Of a stretch of DNA of 64,000 bases, positions 9,622-18,728 are shown one piece after another. This stretch comes from Martelella sp. AD-3 (lineage in GTDB: Bacteria; Pseudomonadota; Alphaproteobacteria; Rhizobiales; Rhizobiaceae). The stretch covers positions 2,046,001 through 2,110,000 of the forward strand of contig NZ_CP014275.1 of assembly GCF_001578105.1 (NCBI RefSeq), read 5' to 3'. The notes below the pieces were generated by a model. The model did not search any database. It was not told the DNA's origin and saw only the letters and a list, made by a program, of their open reading frames with translations. Both the position numbers and the translations under genes were made by a program. Numbering within the stretch: position 1 is the first letter of the stretch; the number at the start of each line of letters is the position of its first letter.

Positions 9622-10928
9622 ATGACTGAGCTGATGCATAGCAGAATACGCAACAATGCGGGTTTCGAAGAGCGTTCTGATAGCCGCTTGGTTTTTTTCT
9701 GTGGTATTTTCGGCGTCCTTGTACTCTCTAGGTTCAGTAATTTTTTATTCTCTACCCCTTTTGGGTATATGGGAGAAGCTCCCATCTTTTTGTGCGCCCT
9801 TTATTTCGTGTTTTTTTTCAAAGTGAAGGTTGCCTTTTTCAAAAGGATCTTTTTATTTACAATTTTGTTTTTTGTAATTGTATTTCCTTTTTCCCTGATT
9901 AGTATTGTTAAGGGTATACCATTTTTTGGCGTGTATTCTGATGTCAGATCAATGTATATTCTCTTTATATTTACATACATTTTAAACAAATCCGATAGTC
10001 ATAGTGTTGAGAGATTCATTTATTTTTCATCTTTTTTGCGATAGCAGGAACCGCACTGTATTTGTTTATCGGTTCTGTGGGGATTATTCCTAGCTATGCT
10101 GAGAGTGCGAGTGTCTCTGGGAAGCAATTCACCCCAGTTTACTATATGTTCCCAATGATATTAATTTCTATGAGATACAGAGATTCCAAATTGGTTTTCT
10201 TGTCATTGATTTTATGTTATTATATGCTTTTGTTTGTGGCATTTAGGCAAGTATTTATTCTCACAGCTGCGGCTTCTGTTGCATATTTGTTTGTTTTGAC
10301 GCGTAGGGTAACGGGTCGAGCTCTTTCTTTGATTTTTTATTTTCTGTTATCACTTGTTTTCTCCCTTGTGCTGATGTTCGGCTTTGCGTCAAAGAAAGGG
10401 GTTACAAATATTCTATATGGAATAGCTGATCTAATGGAATCCGCAGGTATACCTTATCACTATCAGTATCAGCTCGTTTTAAAAACCGCTGCTACATTGA
10501 ACGGGGTGTACCGGAGTGAGGGCGACCGTATTTATTATTATTATGCAACAAATATTTTTAATTTTGAAAAATTTTGGTGGCCACGAGGGATAGGTCAGAA
10601 ATACAGTATCGGAGATCCAGATATTTGGGCTGGAAATACATTGGATAATTCATTTATTTTCTTTAATTATCACTTTTCTATATTTGTAATGTTGATATTG
10701 TTGGTAACTTATGTATCATTCTTTTTTTATAATTTGTTCCGTCAGGAGCTCGTAAACGTACCTGTCTATCTCGCCTGTTTTTCAGCATTTAGTCTCTTCA
10801 TCTATTTCCGTGCCTATGTCTTTCTGGATATCTCGATAGCGACTAGTTTTGCCTTTTTCCTGACTGCGGTCGCGATTTCGGGTCGCTCCAGAACCTCGGG
10901 CGGCCCTGTGCGTGGATCATTGCGATGA
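9622..10928 (+). pseudogene. Polysaccharide polymerase-like membrane protein (Wzy-like), frameshifted
   Basis: AT-rich gene for a polytopic membrane protein with many Phe/Ile/Leu segments and Tyr-rich periplasmic stretches (EGDRIYYYYATNIFNFEKF, RGIGQKYSIGDPDIW). In a flippase/glycosyltransferase cluster this is typical of a Wzy O-unit polymerase. One frame runs from the ATG at 9622 to a TAG at 10042-10044; the other is open from before that point to 10928. Adding one T to the six-T run at 10032-10037 joins them as FIYFSSFFAIAGTALYLFIG, giving about 435 aa. So a single-base loss (real or a read error) breaks the gene. The assignment is from topology and context because Wzy proteins share little sequence. 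Its end overlaps the next gene by four bases. Confidence 0.75.
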
Positions 10929-12067
10929 AAACCTTCACCTATTTCGAGCCGAAGACCGAGGGGCACAGCGCCATCTGGGCCACCTGGCTGCTCGAGCGGC
11001 TGCTGCGCCACGAGGCGGGCATGCCGGTGCGGCTGGCGGCGGGCGCGGCGCTGATCGAGCGTTTGCCGTCCGCGCTCAGAGACGATCCGGCGCTGTCGAT
11101 CGATCCGCTGCCGGACGGGGAGATGCGCGCCCTGATGGAGGGAAGCCTTGTCGCACGGGGCCTTGCGCAATGGGGCAAGGCGCGGCGGCTGCTTTCCGAG
11201 CGGCCGGGCGTCTGTTTCATTCCGGCCTTCGACCACGCGCTGCTTGGCGCCTGCGTCGACCGGCGGCCCGTCGACGGCATCATCACCGGCATCATCTTCC
11301 GTCCGCCGAACCATTTCGGCCTCACGCCGTCCCTGAAGGGCAGGGTGGATACGGCCCGGCGCCGCGCCATGTATTTCGCCTCCCGGCGCCGCGCCACGCC
11401 CTTCCTGTTCACGCTCGACGAGACGGCGGCCCGCGACAGGATGACCGCCGGTCGGCTGCTGTTTTCACCCGATCCCGCGCCCGACCTTTCGCTGCTGGCG
11501 GTGCCCGGCCGCAAGCCCCGCGATGACGGCCGCCGTGGCCTGCTGATCTTCGGCGCGCTCTCCCGCCGCAAGGGCGTGGTGACGCTGCTGCGCGCGATCC
11601 GCCATATCGCGCCCGAGAGGCAGCGCGGCCTTGCCCTGCGCATGGTCGGACGCATCGCCGGGGAGGACAGGGCGGAGATCGAGGCTGCGCTTTCCGAATG
11701 CAGGTCCGCAAACCCCGACATGGCAATCGAGCTGGTGGACCGCTTCGTGACCGATGCGGAACTGGCGCAGGAAGTCGTCAATTGCGATGTGGTGCTTGCC
11801 CCCTACCAGAACCATGTGGGCTCGTCCGGGGTGCTGTTCTGGGCTGCTGCGGCCGGAAAGCCGGTGATTGCCCAGGAGACCGGCCTGATGGGCTATCAGG
11901 CGCGCCTGCACCGGCTCGGCACGACCACCGACACGACCGACCCGCAGGCGCTGGCGCGGGCGATCGAGGGCGAGCCGGCGATTTCGCGCGATGATGCCGG
12001 CGCCTTCGTCGCCGAACATACGGCGGATAATTTCGCGCGGTCCATTTTTGACCGGCTTCTGGCTTGA
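10925..12067 (+). CDS. Glycosyltransferase, GT4-like
   Basis: Predicted GT-B glycosyltransferase (380 aa) acting in the cytosol or at the inner membrane on the polysaccharide of this cluster. The C-terminal half has the group-1 pattern: LLIFGALSRRKGVVTLLRAI (about residue 207) begins the donor-binding domain, CDVVLAPYQNHVGSSGVLFW is the phosphate/base-binding segment and AAGKPVIAQETGLMGY ends it. The canonical E-x7-E is replaced around SSGVLFWAAAAGKPV, so donor specificity cannot be inferred. The ATG overlaps the polymerase stop (ATGA), giving coupling, although codon use switches here from AT-rich to genome-like. It is probably the cluster's last gene. Confidence 0.85.
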   Translation: MKTFTYFEPKTEGHSAIWATWLLERLLRHEAGMPVRLAAGAALIERLPSALRDDPALSIDPLPDGEMRALMEGSLVARGLAQWGKARRLLSERPGVCFIPAFDHALLGACVDRRPVDGIITGIIFRPPNHFGLTPSLKGRVDTARRRAMYFASRRRATPFLFTLDETAARDRMTAGRLLFSPDPAPDLSLLAVPGRKPRDDGRRGLLIFGALSRRKGVVTLLRAIRHIAPERQRGLALRMVGRIAGEDRAEIEAALSECRSANPDMAIELVDRFVTDAELAQEVVNCDVVLAPYQNHVGSSGVLFWAAAAGKPVIAQETGLMGYQARLHRLGTTTDTTDPQALARAIEGEPAISRDDAGAFVAEHTADNFARSIFDRLLA

Positions 12068-12117
12068 ATTCTGCCCGCGGAGGGCATAACCCCGCCGCTG
12101 GAACGTCCCGCATGCGC

Positions 12118-12145
12118 GGCGGACGGGTCTCAACGGCCGTCCGCC
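12118..12145 (+). terminator. GC-rich hairpin after the glycosyltransferase
   Basis: GGCGGACGG (12118-12126) pairs with CCGTCCGCC (12137-12145) across a ten-base loop. There is no T-run, so intrinsic termination is uncertain. The hairpin lies 50 bases past the stop. Confidence 0.45.
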
Positions 12146-12205
12146 CTTCGCGCCACAAGCGGGGAGGGCGTGTGGCGCCGTATCCCGAGACGCAGGGGGC
12201 GAGCT

Positions 12206-13162
12206 TTGAAGATTTGGGTTTTGACGGACGGGAAGATCGGTGACCGGGTGCAGTGCCTGGGCGTTGTCCCGCGCCTCGGCGCGGAAGCCGAGGAGAAGGT
12301 GATCCTGCCCGGCAAGCCCTGGGAATGGTGGATGCCGCATGGCCCGGTTCCGCCGAGGCACCGGCCCGGCCGGCCCGACAGCCCGATTTCGCCGCCCTTT
12401 CCCGATGTCGCGATCGCCAGCGGCAGGCGGATGGTGCCGTATCTGAAGGCGGTGAAGAAGGCCTCCGGCGGCAAGACCTTCACCGTCTTCCTCAAGGATC
12501 CGCGCATCGGCGCATCGGCGGCGGACCTGATCTGGATGCCGCGCCACGACCGCTTTCGCGCCGACAATGTGCTGGTGACGGACACCGGCCCGCATCCGCT
12601 GAGCGAGGCGGCGATTGCCGAAGCGGCGAAAGAGCGGCCAGAGGCCTGGGAACGGCTGCCGTCTCCCCGTCTCGGCCTGCTGATCGGCAATCCGGTCTCC
12701 GGCACGCGTGACGAGGCCGCCGCGCTGAGGCGTTTCATGGCGCAGATCGATCACGCGAAATCGGAAGTCGGCAGCATTATCGTCACCCAGTCGCGCCGTA
12801 CGCCGGAGGCGGTGATGACGGCGCTCCGAGCGCGCCTTGCCGGTTTTCCGCACTGGATCTGGTCGCCGGACGAGGCCAATCCCTACCGGGCGCTGCTCGG
12901 CTATTGCGACATGCTGGCGGTAACGGGGGATTCCCACAACATGGTGAGCGAGGCGCTTTCCACCGGCAGGCCGGTGTTTCCGCTCGTACCCTATGCCCTC
13001 AATCCGAAGCTTGCGGGTTTTCTCAGGCGCCTTGAGGAGGCCGGGCAGACGCGGCCCTTCGATGGCCCGCTGCGCCCCTACGGTTATGACCGGGTGGATG
13101 CGACCGAGGAGATCGCCGCGGCGATCCGGCGCGGCCTTGCGGCGCACGGCCGCAAGGGCTGA
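12206..13162 (+). CDS. ELM1/GtrOC1-family protein (mitochondrial fission ELM1-like)
   Basis: Member of the DUF1022/ELM1-like family (318 aa), soluble with a GT-B-like architecture and of unknown biochemical role in bacteria. It starts KIWVLTDGKIGDRVQCLGVV, the family signature. It also has TVFLKDPRIGASAADLIWMP (about residue 95), LLIGNPVSG, IIVTQSRRTPEAV and the C-terminal MLAVTGDSHNMVSEALSTG, which resembles a nucleotide-sugar binding segment. I use the TTG at 12206 because AGGGGGCGAG precedes it and homologues begin at this Met-Lys-Ile/Val-Trp position; a GTG at 12170 is the alternative. Proximity to sugar genes suggests, but does not show, an envelope role. Confidence 0.85.
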   Translation: MKIWVLTDGKIGDRVQCLGVVPRLGAEAEEKVILPGKPWEWWMPHGPVPPRHRPGRPDSPISPPFPDVAIASGRRMVPYLKAVKKASGGKTFTVFLKDPRIGASAADLIWMPRHDRFRADNVLVTDTGPHPLSEAAIAEAAKERPEAWERLPSPRLGLLIGNPVSGTRDEAAALRRFMAQIDHAKSEVGSIIVTQSRRTPEAVMTALRARLAGFPHWIWSPDEANPYRALLGYCDMLAVTGDSHNMVSEALSTGRPVFPLVPYALNPKLAGFLRRLEEAGQTRPFDGPLRPYGYDRVDATEEIAAAIRRGLAAHGRKG

Positions 13163-13175
13163 TCGGCAGGCAGCG

Positions 13176-13844
13176 TCAGGCCGTACGGATCGGATCTTCG
13201 GGGAAGGCGAGCTGTTCGCGCGCGCGCCATTCCGGCTTGACGTAATTGATGATCAGCGATTTGCGCACGCCCGCGATCGGCCGTTTCTCGAAGCCGTGCC
13301 AGGTGTTGTCGGCAGGCACGAAGATCATCGCCAGATTCGGGCCGAAGGGCGAGCGACCGACATGCTCTTCCTTCGAGGCGTAGATGTCGGTCCCGAGCTT
13401 TTCGTGGCCGGCTTCGTCGGAAAGATAGACCAGCAGCGTGAAGAGCTTGACGCCGATATCGGTATGCGGCTCCAGCCAGAAACCGTCCGTGTCCTGGGCA
13501 TATTCGATCCGGAGGCTTGATCCGTCGAGACGGGTGCCGAAGGTCTTTGCGATGAAGCCGGACACATCCGGCGACTGGAACGCGGCGGCGACGGCGGCGC
13601 AGCTGTCATACTTCGCCTTGTTCTCCTGGTCGAAATAGTGCCGGCTCTTGTTGTGGACCTCGCGCGTGCCGGAAACGCCGCCGAGATCCGGCCGCGGAAA
13701 ATCAAGCGCCTGAAGGTCGGCAAGCAGGGCGCCGGGAAACAGGTCCTTGACCAGCCAGTGCCGATAGGGGGTCGGGTTTGCCTCGGCATTCGCAAACGCC
13801 GTTTTCACGTGTTCGCCGACATTGCCGTATTTCGCTTCAGTCAT
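13176..13844 (-). CDS. 2OG-Fe(II) oxygenase-like protein
   Basis: Predicted cupin-fold Fe(II)/2-oxoglutarate dioxygenase (222 aa). The HxD...H triad is visible: H127 and D129 in EPHTDIGVKLFTLLVYLSDE and H183 in NTWHGFEKRPIAGVRKSLII, with R194 placed to bind 2-oxoglutarate. No signal peptide or membrane segment is present. I chose the ATG at 13844 (MTEAKYGN); an ATG 12 bases upstream and one at 13889 are in frame and the ribosome sites are weak, so the start is uncertain. It converges on the ELM1-like gene with 13 bases between stops. The substrate is unknown. Confidence 0.82.
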   Translation of the reverse strand: MTEAKYGNVGEHVKTAFANAEANPTPYRHWLVKDLFPGALLADLQALDFPRPDLGGVSGTREVHNKSRHYFDQENKAKYDSCAAVAAAFQSPDVSGFIAKTFGTRLDGSSLRIEYAQDTDGFWLEPHTDIGVKLFTLLVYLSDEAGHEKLGTDIYASKEEHVGRSPFGPNLAMIFVPADNTWHGFEKRPIAGVRKSLIINYVKPEWRAREQLAFPEDPIRTA

Positions 13845-13933
13845 ATTGGAAACCATTCTGCGTTTGAACTGGCGCAACCCTACATGCATCGCCGATGCCG
13901 CACAACTGTCGGGGCGATGAAGCGCCGGACCGG

Positions 13934-16735
13934 CTATTTGCCGGGTTTGCCGGTCTTGCTCCTGCGCCGGCCGCGCTGTTTCTGCTCGGCGGGATCCTCA
14001 TAGGAGCCGGCGCCGATCTTGCCGCGCTTGACCGGCTTGTCATCGCCGCCGCGCGGCTTTTCGGTGCGCCCCACCGTCATCTCGTCCAGCGTGTTCTTGC
14101 GGAAAAGCGGCCGCGCCGTGTCGGTACCCGGACCCATGTCGTCGAGCGAGGGGCGGGCGAAATAAGAGCCGCTGTCGTCGCCCGACGATGTCGGCGCTGC
14201 CTCGGCCTGGCGCGATTCGGCCTTTTCCAGCTTGTCGTCCATGCCCTCGAGTTCGGCGGCCTTCAGCCGCTTGATCTCGTCGCGCAGCCGTGCGGCGGTT
14301 TCGAAATCGAGGTCGGCGGCGGCGTCGCGCATCTGCTTTTCCAGCGCTTCCAGATGGGCCTGCAGATTGTTGCCGACAAGATGTCCGTCCTTGGCAAAGC
14401 CCTTGCCGCCCTTGGCGCCGATATCGGCGCGGACATGGTCCTTCTCGTAGACCGAATCGAGAATGTCGGAGATCCGCGCCTTGACCGATTCCGGCGTGAT
14501 GCCGTGCTCTTCATTGTAGACGAGCTGCTTCTCGCGGCGGCGGCTGGTCTCCTCCATGGCGCGCTGCATAGAACCGGTCACCTGATCGGCATAGAGGATC
14601 ACCCTGCCGTCGACATTGCGCGCCGCGCGGCCGATGGTCTGGATCAGCGAGGTCTCCGAACGCAGGAAACCCTCCTTGTCGGCATCGAGGATGGCGACGA
14701 AGCCGCATTCGGGAATGTCGAGACCCTCACGCAGAAGGTTGATGCCGACCAGCACGTCGAAAGCGCCGAGCCGGAGGTCGCGAATGATCTCGATTCGCTC
14801 CAGCGTATCGATGTCGGAATGCATGTAGCGCACGCGAATACCCTGTTCATGCAGGTATTCGGTGAGGTCCTCGGCCATGCGCTTGGTCAGGACCGTGACC
14901 AGCGTGCGGTAACCCCTGGCCGAGACGTCGCGAATCTCGCTCAGCACGTCGTCGACCTGGGTCTTGGCCGGGCGCACCTCGACCGGCGGGTCGATCAACC
15001 CGGTCGGGCGGATCACCTGCTCGGCGAAAACGCCTCCGGACTGTTCCATCTCCCAGCCGCCGGGCGTGGCCGAAACGGCGATCGTATCGGGCCGCATCGC
15101 GTCCCACTCCTCAAACCGCAGCGGCCGGTTGTCCATGCAGGAGGGTAGGCGGAAGCCATATTCGGCGAGCGTCGCCTTGCGCCGGAAGTCGCCCCGATAC
15201 ATGCCGCCGATCTGCGGAATGGTGACGTGGCTCTCGTCGATGAAGATCAGAGCATTGTCCGGGATGTATTCGAAGAGGGTCGGCGGCGGCTCGCCCGGCC
15301 TGCGTCCGGTCAGATAGCGCGAATAGTTCTCGATCCCGGGACAGGAGCCTGTCGCCTCCATCATCTCGATGTCGAAGCGGGTGCGCTGTTCAAGACGCTG
15401 CGCTTCCAGAAGTCGTCCTGCCTTTTCAAGCTCCTGCAGACGTCCCTTCAACTCTTCCTTGATCGCCTTGATGGCCGCATTCAGCGTCGGGCGCGGCGTG
15501 ACGTAGTGCGAGTTGGCGTAGATCTTGACCGATTGCAGGTCGCCTGTCTTCTGCCCCGTCAGAGGATCGAACTCGGTGATCTGGTCGATCTCGTCGCCGA
15601 ACATGGAAATGCGCCAGGCGGCATCCTCAAGGTGGGCGGGGAATATCTCGATCGTATCGCCGCGCACGCGGAAGGAGCCGCGCTGGAAATCCATGTCGCG
15701 GCGCTTGTATTGCTGGGCCACCAGGTCGGCGAGCAGTTGCCGCTGGTCCAGCGCGTCGCCGACCGACATCTGGAAGGTCATCGCGGTGTAGGTCTCGACC
15801 GAACCGATACCGTAGATGCAGGAGACCGAGGCGATGATGATGCAGTCGTCACGCTCGAGAATGGCGCGGGTCGCCGCATGGCGCATGCGGTCGATCTGCT
15901 CGTTGATCGACGATTCCTTCTCGATATAGGTGTCGGAGCGCGGGACGTAGGCTTCCGGTTGGTAGTAATCGTAATAGGAGACGAAATACTCGACCGCGTT
16001 GTCGGGGAAGAAGTTCTTGAACTCGGAATAGAGCTGGGCGGCGAGCGTCTTGTTCGGCGCCAGGATGACGGCCGGGCGCTGCGTCTCCTCGATCACCTTG
16101 GCCATGGTGAAGGTCTTGCCCGAGCCGGTGACGCCGAGAAGGACCTGGCTGCGCTCGCCGTCGTTCAGACCGCCGACGAGGTCGCGGATCGCCGTCGGCT
16201 GGTCGCCGGAGGGCTTGTATTCGGTCTCCATGCGGATCGGGATGCCGCCCTCGGATTTTTCCGGACGCTCCGGGCGGTGCGGGGTCCAGATCTTGCCGTC
16301 CTTGAACAGCGGATTGCCGCTCTCGATCAATTTGGAGAGCGCATCGACCGTCGCGGTAACCGCGCCAGGCGCGAGATTCTTCGCGTCTTCCAGCGAGACG
16401 TCGACGCCGGAGACCGGATTGAGGCCGGCGGCCGCGCGCGTCTTCGGGTCGGATGACGCGCCGATCGAGACGCCGCGCGATGTTCGCCCGGCGGTCGCGT
16501 CGCCGGCTTTGCTCTGTTCTCCCGCGCTTTCCTTGCGCTCGGAGGCTTTCTTGCGGTGCTTGCCCGCCTTGGAGGCGAGCGATCGCTGTGATTCGACGGC
16601 CTGGGACTCGGCTTCAGCCTCGAGTCCGGCGAGCCAGTCCGCCATCGAACCTTCGCCGGCTTTGCCCTCGAAGGACGTCTGCGGCGCTTCCTCGAAGCCG
16701 GAGTTCCTGTTTTGTTTGCTAGGTCTGTTAGCCAT
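13934..16735 (-). CDS. uvrB: UvrABC excision nuclease subunit B
   Basis: DNA-damage recognition helicase of nucleotide excision repair (933 aa), which works with UvrA (58068-60989 here) and UvrC. Walker [11 protein letters not shown] is at residues 201-210. The damage-probing beta-hairpin region contains [20 protein letters not shown]. The helicase VI-type segment is [11 protein letters not shown], and a C-terminal UvrC-binding coiled coil includes [20 protein letters not shown]. About 165 residues at the N-terminus, Ser/Lys/Glu-rich and disordered-looking, precede the conserved core, and a Lys/Arg-rich tail ends it. That is longer than the E. coli protein but seen in rhizobial relatives. The ATG at 16735 is the first that fits after the LexA box; ORF upstream of it is ignored. 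Confidence 0.97.
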   Translation of the reverse strand: MANRPSKQNRNSGFEEAPQTSFEGKAGEGSMADWLAGLEAEAESQAVESQRSLASKAGKHRKKASERKESAGEQSKAGDATAGRTSRGVSIGASSDPKTRAAAGLNPVSGVDVSLEDAKNLAPGAVTATVDALSKLIESGNPLFKDGKIWTPHRPERPEKSEGGIPIRMETEYKPSGDQPTAIRDLVGGLNDGERSQVLLGVTGSGKTFTMAKVIEETQRPAVILAPNKTLAAQLYSEFKNFFPDNAVEYFVSYYDYYQPEAYVPRSDTYIEKESSINEQIDRMRHAATRAILERDDCIIIASVSCIYGIGSVETYTAMTFQMSVGDALDQRQLLADLVAQQYKRRDMDFQRGSFRVRGDTIEIFPAHLEDAAWRISMFGDEIDQITEFDPLTGQKTGDLQSVKIYANSHYVTPRPTLNAAIKAIKEELKGRLQELEKAGRLLEAQRLEQRTRFDIEMMEATGSCPGIENYSRYLTGRRPGEPPPTLFEYIPDNALIFIDESHVTIPQIGGMYRGDFRRKATLAEYGFRLPSCMDNRPLRFEEWDAMRPDTIAVSATPGGWEMEQSGGVFAEQVIRPTGLIDPPVEVRPAKTQVDDVLSEIRDVSARGYRTLVTVLTKRMAEDLTEYLHEQGIRVRYMHSDIDTLERIEIIRDLRLGAFDVLVGINLLREGLDIPECGFVAILDADKEGFLRSETSLIQTIGRAARNVDGRVILYADQVTGSMQRAMEETSRRREKQLVYNEEHGITPESVKARISDILDSVYEKDHVRADIGAKGGKGFAKDGHLVGNNLQAHLEALEKQMRDAAADLDFETAARLRDEIKRLKAAELEGMDDKLEKAESRQAEAAPTSSGDDSGSYFARPSLDDMGPGTDTARPLFRKNTLDEMTVGRTEKPRGGDDKPVKRGKIGAGSYEDPAEQKQRGRRRSKTGKPGK

Positions 16736-16790
16736 GAGATGAATATGGAGAGAGTCCTGCAAAAAGAAAAGAGAGGGATGGCCCAATTCA

Positions 16791-16805
16791 GAACAAAAAC
16801 AGAAC
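16791..16805. promoter_or_regulatory. LexA box of uvrB
   Basis: GAAC, seven bases (AAAAACA), GAAC: the alphaproteobacterial SOS box. It lies about 55 bases upstream of the uvrB ATG, so uvrB is predicted to be LexA-repressed and DNA-damage-induced, like uvrA and ssb in this window. Confidence 0.8.
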
Positions 16806-16904
16806 TGACTTTCGCTCGCGCGAAGCGATTTTTCAGGATGCGTCCGCCCGAATCTGACGTACAAGACAAGCGTTTGGGTCGGTCGATCTCACGGGAGACG
16901 CGAA

Positions 16905-17258
16905 ATGCCTTTTTCTTTTTCCCCGGCGGCTTTCTGGCCGGTGGTCATGCTCGTATGCTCCAATGTTTTCATGACCTTCGCGTGGTATGGCCACCTGAAG
17001 TTTCGAGGGGCGCCGTTATTGGTCGTCGTCATTGTCAGCTGGGGCATTGCCTTTTTCGAATACTGCCTTGCCGTTCCCGCCAACCGCATCGGCGCGGCTG
17101 TTTATTCCACGGCCCAGCTCAAGACGATTCAGGAAGTGATCACGCTCACCGTGTTTACCGGTTTTTCCGTGTTCTGGCTCAAGGAATCCCTGACCTTCAA
17201 CCATCTGATCGGTTTTGCTCTGATCGCTGCCGGCGCGGCCTTCATATTCCGGGCCTGA
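16905..17258 (+). CDS. DUF486/DMT-family small membrane protein
   Basis: A 117-residue inner-membrane protein with four predicted helices: residues about 8-27, 36-55, 70-90 and 97-116. The pattern FMTFAWYGHLKF, the AFFEYCLAVPANRIG segment and LTFNHLIGFALIAAGAAFIF identify the DUF486 group, relatives of the EamA/DMT small transporters. A role in export of small molecules is possible by analogy only. It is divergent from uvrB across about 170 bases that include the LexA box. No partner gene is adjacent. Confidence 0.85.
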   Translation: MPFSFSPAAFWPVVMLVCSNVFMTFAWYGHLKFRGAPLLVVVIVSWGIAFFEYCLAVPANRIGAAVYSTAQLKTIQEVITLTVFTGFSVFWLKESLTFNHLIGFALIAAGAAFIFRA

Positions 17259-17311
17259 TCGTCTTCGATGCCGCAGCGTCCGGGCGGGCCGATTGTGCTG
17301 GCCCGGACGCT

Positions 17312-18169
17312 TCAGTTCCTGAGCACGACATAGGCACGGATGAAGCCGTCATAGAGCATGCGGCCGCGCCAGAGGGCAAACGGCCAGACCCACCAGACGA
17401 ACAGTACCAGAAGCGTGGCGGCGTTGAGCACGAGGATGTCGGCAATGGCGCGCTGGTCGGTTCCCACGGTCTCGAGCAGGGCGACGGCCTCGGAAACGGA
17501 GGCGGGCTTCGGCGCGTTGGCGGCAATGGCAAACTGGAAAAGGTTGTTGGCGATCAGAGGCCAGAATTTGAGATATTCCCGCGTGACGGCCTTGCCCGGC
17601 GAGAGCGGCGGCGGGTCCCTGGCCAGCGCGTCCGTGGTGACGCGGAGCGCCATCAGCCGCTTGCCGGGCGTCCAGCCGAGGAAGATCGTCGACAGCGCGA
17701 GCGCCAGCGGGAAGGCGAGGAGTTGAAGCGTGGAGACGGCGCGCTCGATCAGCGGCGAGGGAAAGACGGGATCGCCATTCCCGTCAAGCTGGACGGCAAC
17801 CGAACGGGTGAAGGTTCCGCCGTTCTCGCCGGTGCGGGTTTCGGTGACCATGGCCAGGCGCTTTTGCGGCAGGAAGAAACTGTCGACCGTGCAGGACTGC
17901 GCGCTCATCTCCGTATCGGCGCCTTCCTCAAGCGGCCAGCTCCGTTCGATCTCGGCAAAGACCGGAAGGCTTCTGTCCGCCGGCTGGCAGATGCGGGTGT
18001 GGAAGAAGGAACTGGCGACGCCGTCCCTCAGCCCTGGACTCGCCAATGCCAGCGCGCCGACCGCGAAGGTCGCGAGAACGCCGAAGATGAGAAAATCGAC
18101 GAGCAGCGCCGCCAGCCGGCGCAGGAACAGGCGCGGCGGGCGTTGGGGAGCTGCGTCCTGGTCGGTCAT
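17312..18169 (-). CDS. RDD-family membrane protein
   Basis: Inner-membrane protein (285 aa) with an RDD domain. FLRRLAALLVDFLIFGVLAT holds the first helix with its conserved Arg and Asp, a later helix pair surrounds STIFLGWTPGKRLMALRV (the typical GxTPGKxLxGLRV motif, about residue 175), and the last helix is near residues 245-270. A soluble loop of about 90 residues with several Cys lies between helices 1 and 2 and probably faces the periplasm. The family's function is unresolved; ion transport or stress roles have been proposed for some members. Its ATG overlaps the stop of the upstream thioesterase (ATGA), so they are an operon. Confidence 0.88.
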   Translation of the reverse strand: MTDQDAAPQRPPRLFLRRLAALLVDFLIFGVLATFAVGALALASPGLRDGVASSFFHTRICQPADRSLPVFAEIERSWPLEEGADTEMSAQSCTVDSFFLPQKRLAMVTETRTGENGGTFTRSVAVQLDGNGDPVFPSPLIERAVSTLQLLAFPLALALSTIFLGWTPGKRLMALRVTTDALARDPPPLSPGKAVTREYLKFWPLIANNLFQFAIAANAPKPASVSEAVALLETVGTDQRAIADILVLNAATLLVLFVWWVWPFALWRGRMLYDGFIRAYVVLRN

Positions 18170-18582
18170 GCTTCACTGTCCGCTTCGCTGATGGATGGCT
18201 GCTTCGCTTTCGGCACGGGAGCGGGCCTGCCGCTGTCGTCCATCGCCACCATCACGAACTCGGCGGCCGTCACCTTCTCGCGTCGCGGCCGGTCATGCCG
18301 ATGAACCCAGGCCTCGACATTGACCGTTATCGAGGTGCGGCCGATCTTCTTGAACTGAGTATAGACGCAGAGCGTATCGCCGATCTTGACCGGCTTTTCG
18401 AAGGTGATCGAGTTGACCGCGACGGTGACCGTGCGCATGCCGGCATGTTCCGAGGCGGCAACGAAGGCGCCGAGATCCATCTGCGACATCACCCAGCCGC
18501 CGAAAATGTCTCCGGCCGGATTGGCATTCGCCGGCATCGCCACGGTTCTGAGCGTCAGTTCGCCCTTGGGTCTTTCGTCCAC
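18166..18582 (-). CDS. Acyl-CoA thioesterase, YciA-type hotdog protein
   Basis: Hotdog-fold thioesterase (138 aa) of the YciA/BACH group that hydrolyses acyl-CoA in the cytosol. It shows the family signature NANPAGDIFGGWVMSQMDLG with the catalytic Asn-Pro...Asp region (residues about 19-38), then ITFEKPVKIGDTLCVYTQF and SITVNVEAWV strands. The first in-frame ATG is used. It is the first gene of a two-gene unit with the RDD protein, overlapping it by four bases. The physiological substrate chain length cannot be told. Confidence 0.92.
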   Translation of the reverse strand: MDERPKGELTLRTVAMPANANPAGDIFGGWVMSQMDLGAFVAASEHAGMRTVTVAVNSITFEKPVKIGDTLCVYTQFKKIGRTSITVNVEAWVHRHDRPRREKVTAAEFVMVAMDDSGRPAPVPKAKQPSISEADSEA

Positions 18583-18652
18583 TGATTCTTCTCCTCTGAC
18601 GGCGCATGCCGCAATCTACCCTCCGGCCGGGCCTGCGCAAGAGCCGGCCAGC

Positions 18653-18716
18653 GCATCGGCCCGAAAATCGGGTCTGATTTTCGGAAAGCACGATGCGTCG
18701 ATTCAATAGGTTAGAG
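18653..18716 (-). repeat. Palindromic intergenic repeat, copy 1 left part (target of the IS110 element)
   Basis: A stem (right arm GATTTTCGGAAAGCACGATG, 18676-18695; left arm degenerate from 18653) is followed by AATAGGTTAGAG. It matches the reverse complement of the intact copy at 25622-25726 up to the final AG. There the IS110 element starts, and the repeat resumes at 19886. Confidence 0.85.
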
Positions 18717-18728
18717 TATCCGTTTTGC

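Noticed and set aside
15227..16456. Long plus-strand ORFs opposite uvrB, clpA, gyrA, uvrA, eno and others
   Set aside because: They are mirror frames of GC-rich genes on the other strand, with Arg/Ala/Gly-rich translations and no domains.
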